Source: Schizophyllum amplum | Lineage: Eukaryota > Basidiomycota > Agaricomycetes > Agaricales > Schizophyllaceae | Length of the DNA: 64,000 nucleotides | Assembly: GCA_007026445.1 (NCBI GenBank) | Contig: VDMD01000019.1 | Span: forward strand, 1-64,000 | Direction: 5' to 3' | In this document: in pieces, positions 47,268-58,717 of the stretch | How positions within the stretch are numbered: position 1 is the first letter of the stretch | Layout: each line of letters begins with the position of its first letter | Position numbers and translations under genes: made by a program | Notes under the pieces: generated by a model | Seen by the model: the letters and a program-made list of their open reading frames with translations, nothing else | The model's database searches: none | What the model was told of the DNA's origin: nothing

Positions 47268-48187
47268 TCATGTTCTCCTTTACTCAACTTAAACTCAAGA
47301 AACACTCCCCCTTCCCTCCCCTCGAGTTTTACGCGAATTGGCGCGCTCAAGAATGCGCTGCGGCGGATATGGCGGCGAGGCAAGCGCGGGAGGCGCCGCC
47401 CTCATAGGTGCGTCCCCTACGCATAGCATCCGCGTCAGCAACTGACAACACGACAGGAAACGTACCACTGAGCTCCCGACGCACGCATGAGAGGGCGCGC
47501 GGGAGGGGGCACGCAGGACAAGCGCGTGCACAAGGCGATGAGCACGCCCACCGCAATGCGGCGCTCATCGCCCCCCGCGCTCCCGCGACGCTGGGAAGAG
47601 CGTCTGTGCGCAGGAGACGTGGGGAGGCGCGGATCGGAGGGATAGGCGGCGAGCAGGCGCGGCGAGCGGGCGCGGCGAGCGGCACCACGAGCGGCGTGTT
47701 CGTGCTGCTCGCCGCTGCTCGTCATCGCGATCGGACGCCGCAGGCCACACCCTCGTCGGCGACGTCTAGGCGCAGCGAAGCGTGTGCCCGAGCAGCCCCC
47801 GGAGAACAGCGAGCGGGCGCGACAGCCGGCGCAGCGCCTCATCGCCGCCACCGCCGTGCAAGCTCCCTCGCCCTCGTTTCGCCTCCCATCCCCCGCCTTG
47901 CCTGTTCCCTGCCCCCCCACACTACATATACACACTCCGATTCGCCCACCCGCACAGCATGCGGCGCTCTCCGCGCGCGAGCACGGCCTTGATCGCCCCC
48001 GCCACCCGTCCCTCGCGCGACGTGCGACGCCCTACGGCCCGCGGCCGTAGACGCCTTCGCACTCGTTGTGGGAGACGCTCGTGGCCTCGGCATACACACA
48101 AGAAGGCTCGAGGCTCGAGCTTCCCGCGCTGTGCGCCGCACGCGGCGCGGCGCGCGCTTTTCCCGTCCCCGCTCATCTCGCTTTGCA

Positions 48188-48211
48188 TCCCCACCTATGC
48201 ATAGGTGGGGA
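48188..48211. repeat. Perfect 24-nt palindrome
   Basis: A self-complementary 24-mer centred on TATGCATA, with C4/G4 blocks on its sides. It lies in the subterminal part of the inserted element. Confidence 0.95.
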
Positions 48212-48549
48212 CACAGCATCTTTATTCGTAGCATAACATGTACCTACTATACGTTTCATACAATTTTTTTTCGATTTTCTCGCTGCTGCGAAGCAGCGCG
48301 ATACCGGCGCCGCGTGTCGCGGCGAGGGCGCGCCTGGCAGCGACGCCGGCAGGGCGCCATCAGCGCGCAGCCGGCACGCGCTACGGTGCCGGGTCCGAGG
48401 GCCGGCGCGTGCCGGGCAAGCCCGAGCGGAGCCGTACGGGCTCGCGCGCGTGTACGAGCCGGGCCCCAGCCGCCCGCGCGGGCTGCCCTAGGGCCTGCCC
48501 AGCGAGCCGGACCAGCCCGATAGCCCTAGAAGGGCTGTGGCTCGTCGGT

Positions 48550-48637
48550 ATCTTAACGCGAGACTTTGTGCTGGTTAATGCAATTAATGCAATGAAAACT
48601 TTCGTATACTAATACATTTAGTGCACAGCATAAGGTG
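48550..48637 (-). repeat. Right terminal inverted repeat of the 3.2 kb element
   Basis: This is the partner of the left repeat. The outermost bases of the two ends differ slightly, so the exact terminal nucleotide is uncertain by a few bases. Confidence 0.8.
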
Positions 48638-50157
48638 TGCTCCCAGCCTTCTCGACGTCCTTCTTCAGGTCGTCGACGGCCTTGTTCACCGCAAGCGCGG
48701 TCTCCGCTCTCGTCGCCGAAAGGCGCGTCTTCTCTGCCTCCGCCTGCTCCTCTCGTGCCTCGCGCGCAGCCTTCTCGATATCCTTCTTGAGGTCGTCGAC
48801 AGCCTTGTCCACTGCGAGCGTAGCGGCGCGCTGTGCCGTCGTCGGCGAGGAGTCGGACAGAACCTTGATGTCCTTCTTCAGGTTGTCGACGGCCTCGTCC
48901 ACCGCAAGCGCGATCTCCGCTCTCGTTGCCGAAAGGCGCGTCTTCTCTACCTCCGCCTGCTCCTCTCGTGCCTCGCGCGCAGCCTTCTCGATATCCTTCT
49001 TGAGGTCTTCGACAGCCTTGTCCACTGCGAGCGTAGCGGCGCGCTGTGCCGTCGTCGGCGAGGAGTCGGACAGAACCTTGATGTCCTTCTTCAGGTTGTC
49101 GACGGCCTCGTCCACCGCAAGCGCGATCTCCGCTCTCGTCGCCGAAAGGCGCGTCTTCTCTACCTCCGCCTGCTCCTCTCGTGCCTCGCGCGCAGCCTTC
49201 TCGATATCCTTCTTGAGGTCTCGACAGCCTTGTCCACTGCGAGCGTAGCGGCGCGCTGTGCCGTCGTCGGCGAGGAGTCGGACAGAGCTTTGATTTCCTT
49301 CTGCAGGTTGTCGACAGCCTTGTTCACCGCAAGCGCGATCTCTGCTCTCGTCGCCGACAGACGTGTCTTCTCCGCCTCCGCTGTCTCCTCTCGCGCCCTG
49401 CTCCCAGCCTTCTCGACGTCCTTCTTCAGGTCGTCGACGGCCTTGTTCACCGCAAGCGCGGTCTCCGCTCTCGTCGCCGAAAGGCGCGTCTTCTCTGCCT
49501 CCGCCTGCTCCTCTCGTGCCTCGCGCGCAGCCTTCTCGATATCCTTCTTGAGGTCGTCGACAGCCTTGTCCACTGCGAGCGTAGCGGCGCGCTGTGCCGT
49601 CGTCGGCGAGGAGTCGGACAGAGCTTTGATTTCCTTCTGCAGGTTGTCGACAGCCTTGTTCACCGCAAGCGCGATCTCTGCTCTCGTCGCCGACAGACGT
49701 GTCTTTTCCGCCTCCGCTGTCTCCTCTCGCGCCTTGCTCCCAGCCTTCTCGACGTCCTTCTTCAGGTCGTCGACGGCCTTGTTCACCGCAAGCGCGGTCT
49801 CCGCTCTCGTCGCCGAAAGGCGCGTCTTCTCTGCCTCCGCCTGCTCCTCTCGTGCCTCGCGCGCAGCCTTCTCGATATCCTTCTTGAGGTCGTCGACAGC
49901 CTTGTCCACTGCGAGCGTAGCGGCGCGCTGTGCCGTCGTCGGCGAGGAGTCGGACAGAACCTTGATGTCCTTCTTCAGGTTGTCGACGGCCTCGTCCACC
50001 GCGAGCGCGATCTCTGCTCTCGTCGCCGACAGACGTGTCTTTTCCGCCTCCGCTGTCTCCTCTCGCGCCTTGCTCCCAGCCTTCTTGATGTCCTTCTTCA
50101 GGTCGTCGACGGCCTTGTTCACGGCAAGCGCGGTCTCCGCTCTCGTCGCCGAAAGGC
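48638..50157 (-). repeat. Coiled-coil coding repeat array, part 2
   Basis: This is the continuation of the A-B-C scheme, about four and a half super-units, with very few base differences between copies. B modules come in two flavours: DNLKKDIKVLSD and DNLQKEIKALSD. Long open frames on the opposite strand are an artefact of the repeat composition. Confidence 0.9.
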
Positions 50158-51420
50158 CACCCAACGATGTATAGTATTCCCATATCCAGTGGACCTAACC
50201 AGTGAAACACTTTGCTCTGACCATGGAGTTAACCAGACTCTGGTTGTGAGGTGTACTTGGTTGTGTCCAGTCCTTTAGTAAATTCAGGATATTTAGATTT
50301 CTGATTCATATAAGCCCATGCTTAGGCCAAATAATGAGGTTTAGAGCAGCCTGGAAGCCTATTTTGATGCTGCACCGGTATATACATGAATATACTAGGT
50401 TTTGTATCAAATCGGCCTTTGCCGAGGCCGTTAGCCACGCGACCGCCGCCGCTGCCGCCGCGACCGCCGCCGCCCTCCAAAAGACGGCTGGTATACCGCG
50501 CTGGCGGGTCCCTGGTAGCGCATTTACGCATCCCGGCACCTCTCCTCGTCCCCTGCTGAGTCAGGAATGTGAGCCCTCGACGGCGCTGTCGCTGCTCCTG
50601 CTGCCGCGCCGGATGATGCTGGATTCCAGCAACCCGCGCCTGATCCTCGCGGCTACCGCGCCGCGCGCCTACGACAGCACCTACAGCCCATGGCAGCCGT
50701 TCGCTGCTCGCTCCTTCTGCTCCCGTGTCGGATGCGGCACGCGCTCCCCCGCTTGGTGGGTGTCGGATCTCAGCAGCCTGCGCCTCGCAGCTCATCTCCT
50801 CTCGCATCTTGCGTATCGTGTCTCGCCGGGTCTCGCTACGCGCTCCTCCTCGTCCCGCGCCGGATGCGGCAAGGTGTCGGATATCAGCAGCCCGCATATC
50901 GCGTCTCGCCGGGTCTCGCGTCGTGCGTCTCGCGTCTTGCCGGGTCTCGCTGCAATCCTCCTCGTCCCGCGCCGGATGCGGCACGCGCTCCTCTGCGTTC
51001 TGGATGCTGGATTCAGCAGCCGGCGCCTGGTCCTAGTGGCTCCCGCAATGTGCGCCGACGATACCGCTTCTACAGCCCACGGCAGCCGCTCGCTGCTCGC
51101 TGCTCCTGCTCGGGCGCCGGATGCGGTACGCGCTCCTTCCCTTGCCGGACGCTGAATTCCACTAGCTTGCGTCTAGTCCTTGCGGCTCCCGCTCTGCGCG
51201 TCGACGATGCCGCTGCTGCTGTACTCGACAGCCGCTCGCGTCTCGCGTCTCGCGTCTCGCACCTCGCGTCCCGCGTCCCGCGTCTCGCAGCTCGCTCCTC
51301 CTCCTCCCGCGCCGAATGCGGCACGCGCTCCTCTGCTTGCCGGATGTCGAATTCCAGCACCGGGCGCTGACAGCACGCTCCTGCTGCATTCGGCAGGCGC
51401 CTGCAGCTCGTTCAGCCCCG
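50158..51420. repeat. Degenerate GC-rich minisatellite next to unrelated spacer
   Basis: From about 50570 to 51400 a block containing CGCGCCGGATGCGGCACGCG recurs at least five times at variable spacing. Between copies lie CTCGCGTCTCGC-type short runs. Open frames across it on both strands are compositional. The first 400 bases (50158-50569) are unique and hold no gene I can support. Confidence 0.7.
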
Positions 51421-54400
51421 TCACAGCGCAGCAGGTGCCGCATCATGGGTGTCCGCAGGTGTAGGTGTGTTGACGGCGGGTGTAGGTGTGTCGACGGCGG
51501 GTGTAGGTGTGTCGACGTGCTCGTCAGTGGTCTCCTCGAATCCCAACAGCCCCTGAGATTCAGCGAGCCAGACCTCGGCGTTGTCGTTGAGCTCTTGCCA
51601 TCGCTCGAATATGTGTCGCTTCGTCTTGCCGAGGGGGCGGTTCCAGACGTCACGAAAATGATCGCGCAGCTGAAGCCACATCGCGTGGTGCTTCAGCGCG
51701 TAGGCGCGCGTGCCCGAGTGGTAGGCTGGCCCGCGGCCTAAGTCAACATCAGCACGCGCGAGCCACGCGTCCGCCTCGAACTCCAAGCTACGAAGGCAGC
51801 GCCGCATGTCTTCACGCAGCAGTTCTGCCTCCTCTACCCAGCGATCCTTACGGGCCATAGCCCGTGCCCATAAATGCTGAATTGCTGAGGAAAGATCAGT
51901 CAATGTGGTCGCACGCGCCACAACGCATACGTACTTTTGTCGACCTCATCCTTATTGACCGCAGTCTCTGAATATACACCGTTCGCGGTCCATATCCATG
52001 ACATCGTGTGCTTGCTCGTTGAAACATGTATGTGGCGAGCGCGCTGGCGCCCGGCCGCGGCCATTCGACGTGCTGCATCGTCGTCGTCCTCCGTCAGCTC
52101 GCCCTCGAGCTGCAGGTCCTTCGTGAGCAGCTTGGGGAAGTCGGGGTCGTCGTCGACATTGCGTAAACTGAGTATAGCGGAGCGGTGTGCACGATACGCC
52201 TCCGCGTCGAAGTCGATGCGCTCTTGCAGAGTGGCGAGCATCGTGCGTGCACGCGTGTTCTGCTTCTGGCCTGTCAGCGTCTTGTTTCGATACTCGATGT
52301 AGTATTGCTTGGCGTGTAGCTTCTTGCGGAGCGCCTGCAAGGAGTCGCGGCTGCCCGCTCGACGCAGCTGGAGTTCCTTTTCCGGAAGGCCCTCCGCGCA
52401 CGCCATGCGGACAGCATTTGGTGGTAGGCGCGATGGCATGGTGACTTGCAGGTGCTCTGGATCGACAATCTTGTCGACGACGGTGTGCTGCGTTAGGGAG
52501 GGCGCGCCCGGTATATGGGTCTTCAGGAGATCGTTGAAGGGTCCGAGCTTGTCCAGCAGCGATCGACGGCGGTTGTTGATGAGTCCCTCAACGTTCATCG
52601 GCAGTACAGCGCGGCCGGCGAGATCGGCAATGATGCGACGTCTGAAATGCCTGGTTAGGAAGAGCACACGCGACGAGCGTATGCCACGTACTGTGCAGCT
52701 TCAAGGCGCATTCCTGCTACCAAAAACGCGGTCTGTGACGTCCCCTGGACGCCCGCTCGCCCCTCCTTGATCTCCTCGAGTTCCTCGCGGTCCAACGATC
52801 GCCGGACTTCAGCCTCCGATAAACCCTCTGTCCTTCTGTGAGTGCCACATATATGAGCACAAATCGAGATCTTACCTATCAAGGGAGCGGTATAGGGGCA
52901 GGGAAGAGAGCGGTCGCTCTTCCAGGCCGCGATCTCGGCCTTCCATCGTCTCAGTACGTCCGGTTCGATGGCCTTACATATCGAGCGGAACGAGTCGACT
53001 TGCACTCTGAGCTCGTCCGTGGCTACAATGTAGCGGCGGGCCAGTAGATAGACTAGAGCAACGCGGTGAGTCTGAGCCATGAAGGTAGACAGGCTGAACG
53101 ACTCACCCAAGGTAATCAACTTGCCGAAGTTGACGTTGTCGACCTTCTCCTCAAGCCAGTCGTGACGCGCGCCCGCGCCCATGTACTTTGTCGCCCATGC
53201 GAACGGGTTAAGTAGTGACCAGATGCGTTCGATCGCTTCTCCATCCGTGCGCCCTACGCCGTCGTGATACTTGAGTGAGTTCCGAGTCCGACATATCTCT
53301 TCGTGAATCCCGCCGTGCCATACCGGCAGCCCAAACACGATATCTAAGTCCTTCGCGTCCCTCTGTAACACCGGCGGCACCTTCTGCATGCGGGCGAAGA
53401 AATTTATCATGTACTGACAGCCTATGTCGTAGGAGACTGTCAGGGCGGCATATCCGAGCATCGCGATTACAGATAAAAGAATATAATCGACGTTGCAGTA
53501 CCTAGAGGCAGACGTGTCAGATGATGAGGATGGAGAGTGTACTGTACTAGACGTACCGCTCGCCCTTCTGTAAGTCGGCTAGCCCGTGAGGCTGCACAAG
53601 CTCGTGCCGTGCGCAAATCGTACCGCCCACGCCCGAGACGCGCAAGCCGGTTGTTGCCTTTGTATCCTTCTCGACGAGAGCCTGGAAGGCTATACAGGTA
53701 CTTATCTGTAATCCATGGTTAGAAAATGCGACACGGTCACCGCACGCGAGCCCCGACTTACATCGACCTCGTTTACGTAGCTCGCAATATGGTCTTCGTA
53801 CTCCTCCTTCTTCACGAAGTATCCTAGGCCGTCCCCGAGCTCAGGATCATGCCGCTCGTTCTGGCGCACGAGATTCTTCAGCCGGAAGTTGGCATCAAAG
53901 GCGAGCGTTGGGCGATAAAGGTAACTGCTGATAGTAAGTCGAAAATGTTAAGCAGTGACGCGACACTAGTACTCACGCCTCGGACGCGTCTACGTCTTTC
54001 CACCCCTCGGGCAAGTTCACGCCTTCTCGCGGGCACGCCCAACAACGCCATGCGAGTCCGCCTTGCTGTGTGCCCCGAATTCCCGATCTGTCGTTACCAC
54101 GGCCGAAGCGCTTGGCTCGTAGAAGGAACGTATACTGGCGGAAGACCCGATGGAATGCAGCGCGTCGATCCTAGAGATATCCGTCAGCTACACCTGCATT
54201 GCCGCAAAACACGAGTCAGCTTACCGGGACCTTCGTCAGCTTTAACGCGTCGGTTCGTTCTTCGAGGGCTTTCAGCCAATTGTTAACATTCACATTGGCG
54301 TGCATCGCCGCCAGACGGAACCTATCCAGGCTGCTGAATGTCACGCAGGTCTCCGGGTCTGTGACGGTGGCCGGATACCATCGATTACGCAGCAGCTGCC

Positions 54401-55338
54401 GGACCGAGTTCAGGGATCGCAAGCCTCGACACGAGCAGTACCGGTAATGTATGGTGTGAATGATGTCGTCGAGCACCACCATCGTGCGAACGGCGGGGTC
54501 AGGGCGCACGCACGGAAGTCCCCCATGGCCGAGCTGGTAGATGAGCCCCATGCTCGAGAGTGTGACTTTCTTCCAGTACACACCTGTCCACGACTTCGGG
54601 CGCGTCAGCAGTGAACAGGTGGTATAAAGATAAGACTCACGTGAATAACATGCAGCGGCATCGTCTGGTGTCGCTTGACGCAGCAGGCCTGACACTCGAG
54701 GAAGTCGCCGCATTCCCAGCAGCAGTATACCTCCGCGACAGTCTCCGGGCGCGGGGGATCGAGGGAGGGAAGCAGGGGATCATCGCATAGTCCATTATCC
54801 GTCGCATCTCCAGCAGACGGAGGTGTGTCGCCGCGGGAGCTGGATGACGGGCAGTAGCAGACCTGGCAGGTGGTGCATCGTGGATCCTCGTGCGCGTATC
54901 TCAATCCTTCGCCCCACATCATCTCCTCCAGAAAGTCCTGCTCGTAGACTTCACGCCATGTCTTCATGGGATCGTCCTGCGCGGTCAGGTTAGGTAGCTG
55001 ATGCTGAGATATCGCTCAGCACGCACCCCATATGAGCGCTTACGCGACGGCTCGTCGCACACTTGCTCGTGCGGTCCAGTCCAGTCGTCCATTGACTCCG
55101 GGAAGTCAAAGTTGTCGTCTCCAGTGGATTCCATTGGGTTCCACGTTTTGTGGGGGGCGTTGAGCTCGCATATCTTGCGCTTCTTTGTCGGGGGCGGAAC
55201 GAAGTCGAATGCGTGACAGTTAAGTCGAGCGCCGTCGGCAGACACGGTATAAACGAGATCGGGGGCATTGTTGTAGTCGGCCGAGGAGTCGAAGTCATTC
55301 CAGACGTCAACATCGTTTCGCGCACGACGCGCAGGCAT
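51421..55338 (-). CDS. KDZ-family transposase with N-terminal CxC2-like cluster, multi-exon
   Basis: Start Met at 55338 (MPARRARNDVDVWNDF). The N-terminal Cys-rich cluster (about 54700-54900) reads YCCWECGDFLECQACCVKRH and then MPLHVIH. A following block (LSSMGLIYQLGHGGLPC, about 54520-54580) completes the CxC2-like element typical of KDZ proteins. The RNase-H core includes LTVSYDIGCQYMINFF (about 53410-53460) and the segment from VWHGGIHEEICRTRNSLKYH to GEAIERIWSLLNPF (53200-53330). Further blocks at 52667-51900 and 51921-51421 are helical. Introns of about 50 bp separate them (for example GTACGT...TTTCAG at about 52650-52700). The C-terminus has DTPTPAV repeats. The core shows no obvious break, so the copy may be active. 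Function: cut-and-paste DNA transposition in the nucleus. Confidence 0.9.
51455..51516 (-). repeat. 21-bp tandem repeat coding DTPTPAV
   Basis: Three in-frame copies of a 21-bp unit lie at the very C-terminus of the KDZ transposase frame, giving a Thr/Pro-rich tail. Confidence 0.85.
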
Positions 55339-55646
55339 GGTCGGAAGAAGGAAGCGGTGGCCGTGTTTGCATGATGAGGATTGACAGCGACGGTCAGCGT
55401 GATAGTAAACGAAGGCAGTCGTGATCACGGTGCGCGTGCTTAGACCACTTCCTTTTTGAGAAACGGACATTGTATTCTGTTCCCGGCATCCGACACTGAA
55501 CACAGCGAGTCAAGCAGCCATGAGAGCCCCGACAAGATATTATAAAGGGTCCCAATCGTACAGCCAAGATTATACTACGTCAAGATATACGAATGCACCG
55601 GTTATTGTAACGATAAGTCCCACCCGCGCGACATCCGCGACGGCGT

Positions 55647-56822
55647 CTACTCATCCAAGCTCAGTGTTGACTCCTGCGACGCTGGCCAAGGCGAAGCAAC
55701 CGTCGAGGAGCTACCCCACACGGAGGGGCCCGCGCGCGCGGGCGAGCTGTCGGACGAGGGCACCGCCATGTCCCAGTCAGCGCTGGTGGTCGCCTCGGGG
55801 TACAAGTCGTCGAAGGTGTAGATCCTGAGTGAGGACTCATTAGCAAGCAGTGATGTACGTGTGTGGGACTTGCTTACCTTCCAGCCTCGGGAACAACCAG
55901 TGTGCCTGCCGTGCTGTAAGCAAGATCCAGCGGCGACGGTTCGTGCGTTAAGTCATACAGCAACGTCCCACCCTTGACGTTCTGCATTCCAGCCGGGCGT
56001 GAGCTCATCAAAGAACGTTGGCGCGGCACGAAGGAGGCGCGCACGCGGGTAGGAGGAACGTATAGAGGCAGTCCTTGGCTCCTCAAGAAGTTCCTAGCGC
56101 TTAGCATGAGATCGGGGCGCTTCTGTCTTGAAACAGGACGACTCACCGCCACGCAAGCCCTTTCAGCTCGTGAGGGTTTGCCGGTACCGCTTTACGCTGA
56201 TCCCAGGCGAACAGGCGGGCACGATCTTTTATGGCCCGCTGAACGAAGTCGTCGCTGAAATTCGAGTGTTAGCTTGCGCGACTATGCACAGGACAATAAC
56301 GTACTGATAGGTGTCGTGGAGAATGCAGCGCCCGTGACGTACGAGCTGCACGAAGTCCAGAGATCGACCGTCGAGCACGGCTTGCGCAGCGCGGCTGACA
56401 GGGTATGTTAGACGCGACCTCGGAATCCAGACAGTGAACAATACGCACTATTCAAATATTAGCTTAGCGGGCACGGGCTCCGAACGCGGAAGCTTGTACG
56501 ATCTCTCCTCCTCCTCGGGGGGGTCAACGACGATGACGGGGCCCGGGCTGCCGCTGTCGGTCGACGAGTCGTCCGTCGGCGGGGAGCTGGCGACGGAGCC
56601 CTCGTCGTTATCGGATGTTTCCTCTGGCTCAACCACAGTATCGTACTGCCCGTTGACCAAATCCGTTATGTTGACGTTGGGAAAGAAATTTTCGAATATG
56701 TCGGGGTGGAGGCGCGCGAAGGCGATAAGTCTCTGTATATCGGCGTTGCCGCCGGGCATATACGCCAGTGTCTGGCCGCCAATATTGAGCACGGTGAAGG
56801 GCAGACTGTCGCTGTTGTCCAT
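55647..56822 (-). CDS. Unknown 321-residue protein upstream of the KDZ gene, five exons
   Basis: The exons 56822-56449, 56394-56305, 56254-56147, 56093-55878 and 55824-55647 join in frame. The introns are 54, 50, 53 and 53 bp. The N-terminal region is compact (FTVLNIGGQTLAYMPGG, LIAFARLHPDIFENFFPNV). An acidic Ser/Asp/Pro linker follows, then a helical block (LDGRSLDFVQLVRHGRCILH). The C-terminal part has FLRSQGLPLYVPPTRV, TLLYDLTHEP and FDDLYPEATTSADWD. I know no domain name for it. It lies in the same orientation as the KDZ transposase, about 310 bp upstream of it, with intact splice sites, so a functional association is possible. No catalytic motif is evident. It could be a structural or regulatory partner, or an unrelated host gene. 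Confidence 0.65.
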
Positions 56823-57978
56823 GTTGGCGTATCTGAGGGGGGGGAGATGGGGGAGAAAGGCAAGCAGAGGGACTTAGACGGCGCATCCTGACGGGCGGAA
56901 ACAAGGCGCAGTACGAGCGCGTGCCGCACGTGAAGAAGCGATTGGCCACTATTCCCACGGTTGAAGTTGTCCCGTTCCGCAAAAGATCCTGATATGCTTG
57001 CTCTCTCGAGTGACTTAAGCCTTCGGAAATTGAATAGAGCAATAGGGGGAGGCTACTCACAGATGTTCAGGCCGCTGGCAGAGACCTGGTGTACAGGAAC
57101 ATAGTATTTTCACTAAGCACCACCCCAGAGCGACACAGCATTTCTGGCCCAACGCGCCACCAGATGAGAGTGTGGCGCCTTGTATGAACTGCTGATGCAT
57201 GCTTCAATTGGATGTAGACTTCTCCGACACCTCGGATTAAGCTGAGCAATGTCAACTGGGACGGCATTATTGGCCGCTGCCCTACTGATGCAGCTCCCGT
57301 TAGTTGTCATGTTGCGCGGGCGTCAATTCCCTTTGTAGAACGTGGTTTCAACTTGTTCTCTTTCCAGGGAAGCAAATTCCGAAACGATAGGACACCATCG
57401 AAAATATTCCACATGAAGTGGTCCTGACCACCGGCACGCTGCCGACGTTCTTTCCCTTGCGTTATAAATCTTGGAATAATCATTCAAATTAGCTCTAAGC
57501 ATAGTCAAACAATACTGGATAACAGCTGTGCGCCCCGGGCATTACCGCGAGTCGCATTAAGGTGGAACATCGTCGGTCAGCCACTTACTTGCGAGTTTGA
57601 ACGAGATTGTTCATACTTATCTCACCGTCAGACCGTGTTGCACCTTCCTTCCCACACGCTCCCTTCATATACTATGGTTCAAGTAAATCACCATGGCATG
57701 TGTACTACGTTCGTACTCGACACGAGTCATTGATACGTGCTCCGATATAGGTATCATGGTCGACAAAGTCGAGCAGGAATGCCTGTCTACTCTAGATCTC
57801 ACCTGCGCGTCGCAGCAGTCGTTCGGAGCTGACTTGGTCTCCAATCTTTGAGCAGTATACGCGTGGATCACGGCAAAGCTAATTTTGAGGTACCACAAAC
57901 TCGTAGCACATACATTGGTCAAGATATATTGCGCGCTTCGCTTGCGCCACAATTCGAGTATCCGCGCGTTGATACATA
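56823..57978. other. Intergenic, no gene seen
   Basis: Only short open frames without domain-like content. The sequence is less GC-rich than its surroundings. Confidence 0.4.
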
Positions 57979-58717
57979 CTACAGTGGAACAAGCTTAACC
58001 ACCTTCCCCGTCGCCAGTGCACTCTCCATAGCTCCGATAGCGTCGTCCCGAGCGTCAAATCCCTCGTGCAGAGCGCCCTTGTATCCACTGGTGAGGAAAG
58101 AGCATTCGTGGCTGAGCAATGTCAGGAGACATCAGCGCGAGCGGGTGTACCGGGTGCTTACAACGTCAAGTAAACCCCAGGCTGAAGCCCCACGTACACG
58201 ACGTAGTAGCGCGAAGAGCCTAAGGCCATGGCCTTGCTAGTCGCATCTTCGAGGAAGTGCAAGCACAGGGCCAGGTCTTCGACCTTCAGCTGCTCGCGCC
58301 TGAAGCGTTGGCCGACGGCCGCTTCTCTCTCCTGCGACGTACATACAAGGGCGCGGTCGGCAGCCGCGGAGAAGGCGTGCTCCGCCGCGGCAAGAGTGGG
58401 ATAAGATTTGTACGAGTTGTGAGAAGCGCCCTTGACTTGCGCGAGGCAGTCCGCCCTGTAAAACGTCAGTGGATCCCTCTCAGAAGTCGCAATTTGAGGG
58501 GCATGCACCACGTAGTGTATGTCCCCGGTCGTCGTCCTACGAATACCACATACGCTGCACCGGCGCGAGATGAGCGTGAAGGGCTGGTGTGCGGTGCCGC
58601 TCTAAGTGTGTCCGCAGGACTGGAGGGGTAGCTCGGTAGCGTGAGCTGGGAGAGCAAAGCTGTGATGTCGTCGGCGGCCATCGAAATCGGAAGCGGGAGT
58701 TCAGGGGATGGCTTCAA
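57979..58717 (-). CDS. Protein with two tandem RNase H1/viroplasmin-like N-domains
   Basis: The exons 58717-58509, 58455-58162 and 58111-57979 join in frame to 211 residues; a second Met at 58681 gives 199. The introns are 53 and 50 bp, and the stop is at 57979-57981. The first domain reads AAYVVFVGRRPGTYTTW, spliced to ADCLAQVKGASHNSYKSYP and AAAEHAF. This is the small three-stranded nucleic-acid-binding fold found at the N-terminus of RNase H1 and in viroplasmins. The second copy reads RYYVVYVGLQPGVYLTF, then HECSFLTSGYKGALHEGF and AIGAMESAL. No RNase H catalytic domain follows. Binding of RNA:DNA hybrid or double-stranded RNA is inferred from the family. The gene sits in the KDZ block on the same strand. 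Confidence 0.75.

Larger units (their letters stand above)
45412..48637. mobile_element. 3.2 kb element with long terminal inverted repeats, inserted in the coiled-coil gene
   Basis: The coiled-coil reading stops at 45411 and resumes at 48638 at the same codon region (KAG|SKAREE). Flanks repeat TGCTCCCAG (48638-48646; the left copy 45402-45411 has one extra C), a target duplication of about 9 bp. The ends are inverted copies for about 90 bp: left CATGCTGTGCAGTG..., right ...GTGCACAGCATAAG. Both also share GCATTAATTGCA and CGAAAGTTT; weaker similarity continues further inward. Long TIRs plus an 8-10 bp duplication fit a Mutator-like element; hAT or KDZ types give 8 bp. No transposase was recognised inside, so it is probably non-autonomous. 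The interior is GC-rich with one AT-rich island (about 46750-47150). Confidence 0.8.
44092..50157 (-). pseudogene. Long repetitive coiled-coil protein with hydrophobic C-terminus, disrupted
   Basis: Read on the minus strand, an array of Ala/Glu/Lys-rich coiled-coil modules runs from 50157 to 48638 and resumes at 45401 after an inserted element. It then passes into non-repetitive coiled coil (EVELFEKAEAAAVKICIDVM) and hydrophobic segments (VLENILLFCCASSIG near 44560). A last block at 44092-44289 carries a membrane-span candidate (LFLTVGLFGALVIIVAVHVA). The array breaks frame at about 49218-49221, where a GTCGTCG becomes GTCTCG. The N-terminus is missing: at 50157 the repeat stops mid-module and unrelated sequence begins. 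A membrane-anchored elongated coiled-coil protein is inferred. Insertion, frameshift and truncation make this copy non-functional as assembled. Confidence 0.75.

Noticed and set aside
48621..50174. 517-codon open frame on the + strand over the coiled-coil array
   Set aside because: It is the antisense of the repeat. The minus-strand reading has regular heptads, while the + reading is Leu/Ser/Arg-rich with no domain.
50334..51370. Long + and minus frames through the 50.3-51.4 kb region
   Set aside because: They track the GC-rich minisatellite; amino-acid content is repetitive Arg/Ser/Ala on both strands without a domain.
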